Below, piece by piece: positions 5,923 through 7,373 of a DNA stretch of 7,373 nucleotides. Location of the stretch: assembly GCA_012515495.1 (NCBI GenBank), contig JAAYYH010000167.1:1-7373 (forward strand). The letters run 5' to 3'. Position numbers and translations under genes: made by a program. This DNA is from Coriobacteriaceae bacterium (GTDB lineage Bacteria; Actinomycetota; Coriobacteriia; Coriobacteriales; UBA8131). Numbering within the stretch: position 1 is the stretch's first letter; every line of letters begins with the position of its first letter. The notes under the pieces are model-generated. The model did no database searches. It was not told the DNA's origin and worked only from the letters and a program-made list of their open reading frames with translations.

Positions 5923-5933
5923 TATGCTATCAT
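5923..5933 (+). promoter_or_regulatory. Possible -10 region of a prfA promoter
   Basis: TATGCTATCAT (5923-5933) contains two overlapping -10-like hexamers, TATGCT (4 of 6) and TATCAT (5 of 6). The -35 match is poor: TTGGGC at 5900-5905 is 17 bases before the first hexamer. It lies in the 63-base gap between the DUF554 gene and prfA, about 40 bases before the prfA start codon. This is suggestive only, as prfA could also be read from upstream. Confidence 0.3.
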
Positions 5934-5973
5934 TTTGCGGTTAAAACGAATGTCGTATATGGAGAAGTCATCA

Positions 5974-7050
5974 ATGCGTGAGAAATTGCAACAGATTATC
6001 AATACCTACGCTGAGTTGGAGCGTAAGCTGAGCGATCCGGCCGTGCTGGCCGATCAGAAGGAATATACCCGATTGGCCAAGGAGCATTCCAGTCAGGGTT
6101 ATCTGGCTCGAAGCGCGCGCGCCTACGTCACAGCCAGTGATGAGCTGGCGGCTGCCAAGGAGATGCTGCATACGGAGAGCGACGCGGAGATGAAAGAATT
6201 CGCGCAACAGGAAATCACCTCGCTTCTAGAGCAGATTGAGGCTCTTGAAGAGGATATCAAGGTCATGCTTGTTCCGGGTGACCCCAATGACGAAAAGGAT
6301 ATCATCATCGAGATCAGGGCTGGAGCCGGTGGTGATGAGGCGGCGATCTTTGCTGGCGACCTCTACAAGATGTATCTGCGTTTCGCTGATGAGAAGGGTT
6401 GGAAGGTCGAGACACTGGGTGTATCGACTTCAGAAGCGGGTGGCTTTAAGGAGATCCAGTTCAAAGTCTCTGGTAACAAGGTCTATTCGGTGATGAAGTT
6501 CGAGAGCGGGGTACACCGAGTGCAGCGGGTGCCAAAGACTGAATCGCAGGGAAGGATCCACACCTCAACGGCGACGGTAGCTGTTCTGCCGGAGGCTGAT
6601 GAGCTCGATGTTGAGATCAACGCCAATGATCTGCGTATCGATATCTACCGCTCCAGTGGTCCTGGCGGCCAGAGCGTCAATACTACCGACTCTGCTGTGC
6701 GCATCACCCATCTGCCCAGCGGGCTGGTAGTGCAATCCCAGGATCAGAAATCGCAGTTGCAGAACAAGTTGGCCGCAATGGAAGTGTTGCGTGCGCGTCT
6801 CTATGACAAGATGCTGGCTAACCAACAGGAGGAGCTGGGGGCGCAGCGTCGCGGGCAAATCGGCAGCGGTGACCGCAGCGAGAAGATCCGCACCTACAAT
6901 GGTCCCCAGGACAGGGTCACCGATCATCGCATCGGTTATAACGGTACTTACAACGGCATTCTGCTGGGTGCCGGAGGCAGCGGTCTGGAAGAATTGACAA
7001 CAGCGCTGATGACTGCCGATCGCGCCCGACGCCTGGAAGAAGCGGTATGA
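5974..7050 (+). CDS. prfA: Peptide chain release factor 1 (RF1)
   Basis: The 358-residue class I release factor recognises UAA and UAG stop codons in the ribosomal A site and triggers hydrolysis of peptidyl-tRNA. An N-terminal helical domain (about 1-100) is followed by IEIRAGAGGDEAAIFAGDLYKMY, written here as the stretch at residues 112-134. The stop-codon-reading PxT motif is P187-K188-T189 in RVPKTESQGRIHTST, which marks RF1; RF2 would have SPF. The catalytic GGQ is residues 231-233 in SSGPGGQSVNTTDSAV, and Q233 is the target of PrmC methylation. Length is normal for RF1. The start is ATG 5974, with GGAG at 5961-5964 nine bases upstream. The in-frame ATG 5959 would overlap that ribosome-binding site and adds non-family residues. 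Its stop overlaps the start of prmC (ATGA), the common prfA-prmC arrangement. Confidence 0.97.
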   Translation: MREKLQQIINTYAELERKLSDPAVLADQKEYTRLAKEHSSQGYLARSARAYVTASDELAAAKEMLHTESDAEMKEFAQQEITSLLEQIEALEEDIKVMLVPGDPNDEKDIIIEIRAGAGGDEAAIFAGDLYKMYLRFADEKGWKVETLGVSTSEAGGFKEIQFKVSGNKVYSVMKFESGVHRVQRVPKTESQGRIHTSTATVAVLPEADELDVEINANDLRIDIYRSSGPGGQSVNTTDSAVRITHLPSGLVVQSQDQKSQLQNKLAAMEVLRARLYDKMLANQQEELGAQRRGQIGSGDRSEKIRTYNGPQDRVTDHRIGYNGTYNGILLGAGGSGLEELTTALMTADRARRLEEAV

Positions 7051-7373
7051 CAACTGCGGGTGAAACCGCACTGGTCTGGACGACCAAGGCAGCGTTGGAC
7101 TGGACCCAGGGCTATCTTGAGCGCAAGGGAGATGAGAATCCGCGACTGAGCGCCCAATGGCTGCTGTGCCATGCCACTGGACTGAGTCGATTGGAACTCT
7201 ATACCTGCTTTGACCGCTTGCTTACCCTTGATGAACTGTCCTGCCTTCGCGATGCGATCAAGCGTCGAGGTGTTGGTGAGCCACTGCAATACATCAGCGG
7301 CGTGGCTCCCTTCAGGCATCTGGAGCTAAAAGTCTCTCCCGGGGTGTTGATCCCACGACCAGAAACCGAGACG
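7047..7373 (+). CDS. prmC: Release-factor glutamine methyltransferase PrmC, N-terminal part (3' end outside window)
   Basis: An ORF from ATG 7047 stays open to the window end (109 codons). PrmC (formerly HemK) transfers a methyl group from S-adenosylmethionine to the GGQ glutamine of release factors. The visible part is the helical substrate-binding domain: NPRLSAQWLLCHATGLSRLELY (about 31-52; given here as its position and first and last residues N31 and Y52), EPLQYISG (78-85) and the family signature LIPRPETE (101-108), which leads into the methyltransferase fold. The SAM-binding motif and catalytic NPPY are beyond the window. The ribosome-binding site GGAAGAA (7035-7041 region) lies within the prfA end, and the start overlaps the prfA stop by ATGA, so the two should be translationally coupled. 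This pairs the enzyme with its substrate in one operon. Confidence 0.95.
   Translation, partial: MTTAGETALVWTTKAALDWTQGYLERKGDENPRLSAQWLLCHATGLSRLELYTCFDRLLTLDELSCLRDAIKRRGVGEPLQYISGVAPFRHLELKVSPGVLIPRPETET

Noticed and set aside
5935..5973. prfA start upstream of 5974
   Set aside because: The extra residues are not RF1-like, and the GGAG site at 5961-5964 is correctly spaced only for ATG 5974.
6565..7071. 168-residue ORF on the minus strand
   Set aside because: It lies wholly opposite prfA, which is certain, and its translation shows no recognisable domain. The same applies to the other antisense frames in the window.

Overview
The window is an ordinary, densely coded bacterial chromosome segment of roughly balanced base composition. 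Every convincing gene lies on the + strand. No rRNA, tRNA, insertion sequence, phage gene or CRISPR array is visible. The organism cannot be fixed from this alone. A methionine ABC transporter with a lipobox on its binding protein, a leaderless-looking upstream ORF and the rest of the gene set would fit a moderate-GC actinobacterium such as a member of the Coriobacteriia. That placement is a low-confidence inference.

Region 1 (1-1900) is a two-component pair. It holds the 3' end of a sensor histidine kinase (ATPase domain only) and, 11 bases later, a response regulator with receiver, DUF3369/GAF-like and HD-GYP domains. The HD-GYP residues are intact, so the likely output is hydrolysis of cyclic di-GMP.

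Region 2 (1901-4530) is a methionine uptake operon: metN (ATPase), metI (permease) and metQ (substrate-binding lipoprotein). The 238-base gap before metN is its most interesting part. A good sigma-70-type promoter (TTGACT, 17-base spacer, TAGGAT) sits so close to a 26-codon ORF that the ORF may be leaderless. That ORF contains three consecutive Met codons and overlaps a strong hairpin. This looks like a methionine-sensing leader peptide that attenuates the transporter operon, taking the place of the S-box, T-box or MetJ controls known elsewhere. MetN also lacks the C-terminal methionine-sensing NIL domain, so control by the leader could compensate.

Region 3 (4531-5910) holds a small YfcE/MJ0936-type metallophosphoesterase, close enough to metQ to be cotranscribed, and a DUF554 membrane protein of unknown function.

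Region 4 (5911-7373) is the translation-termination pair: prfA (release factor 1, with PxT and GGQ motifs) and the start of prmC (the methyltransferase that modifies the GGQ glutamine). They overlap at ATGA, and prmC runs off the window end.
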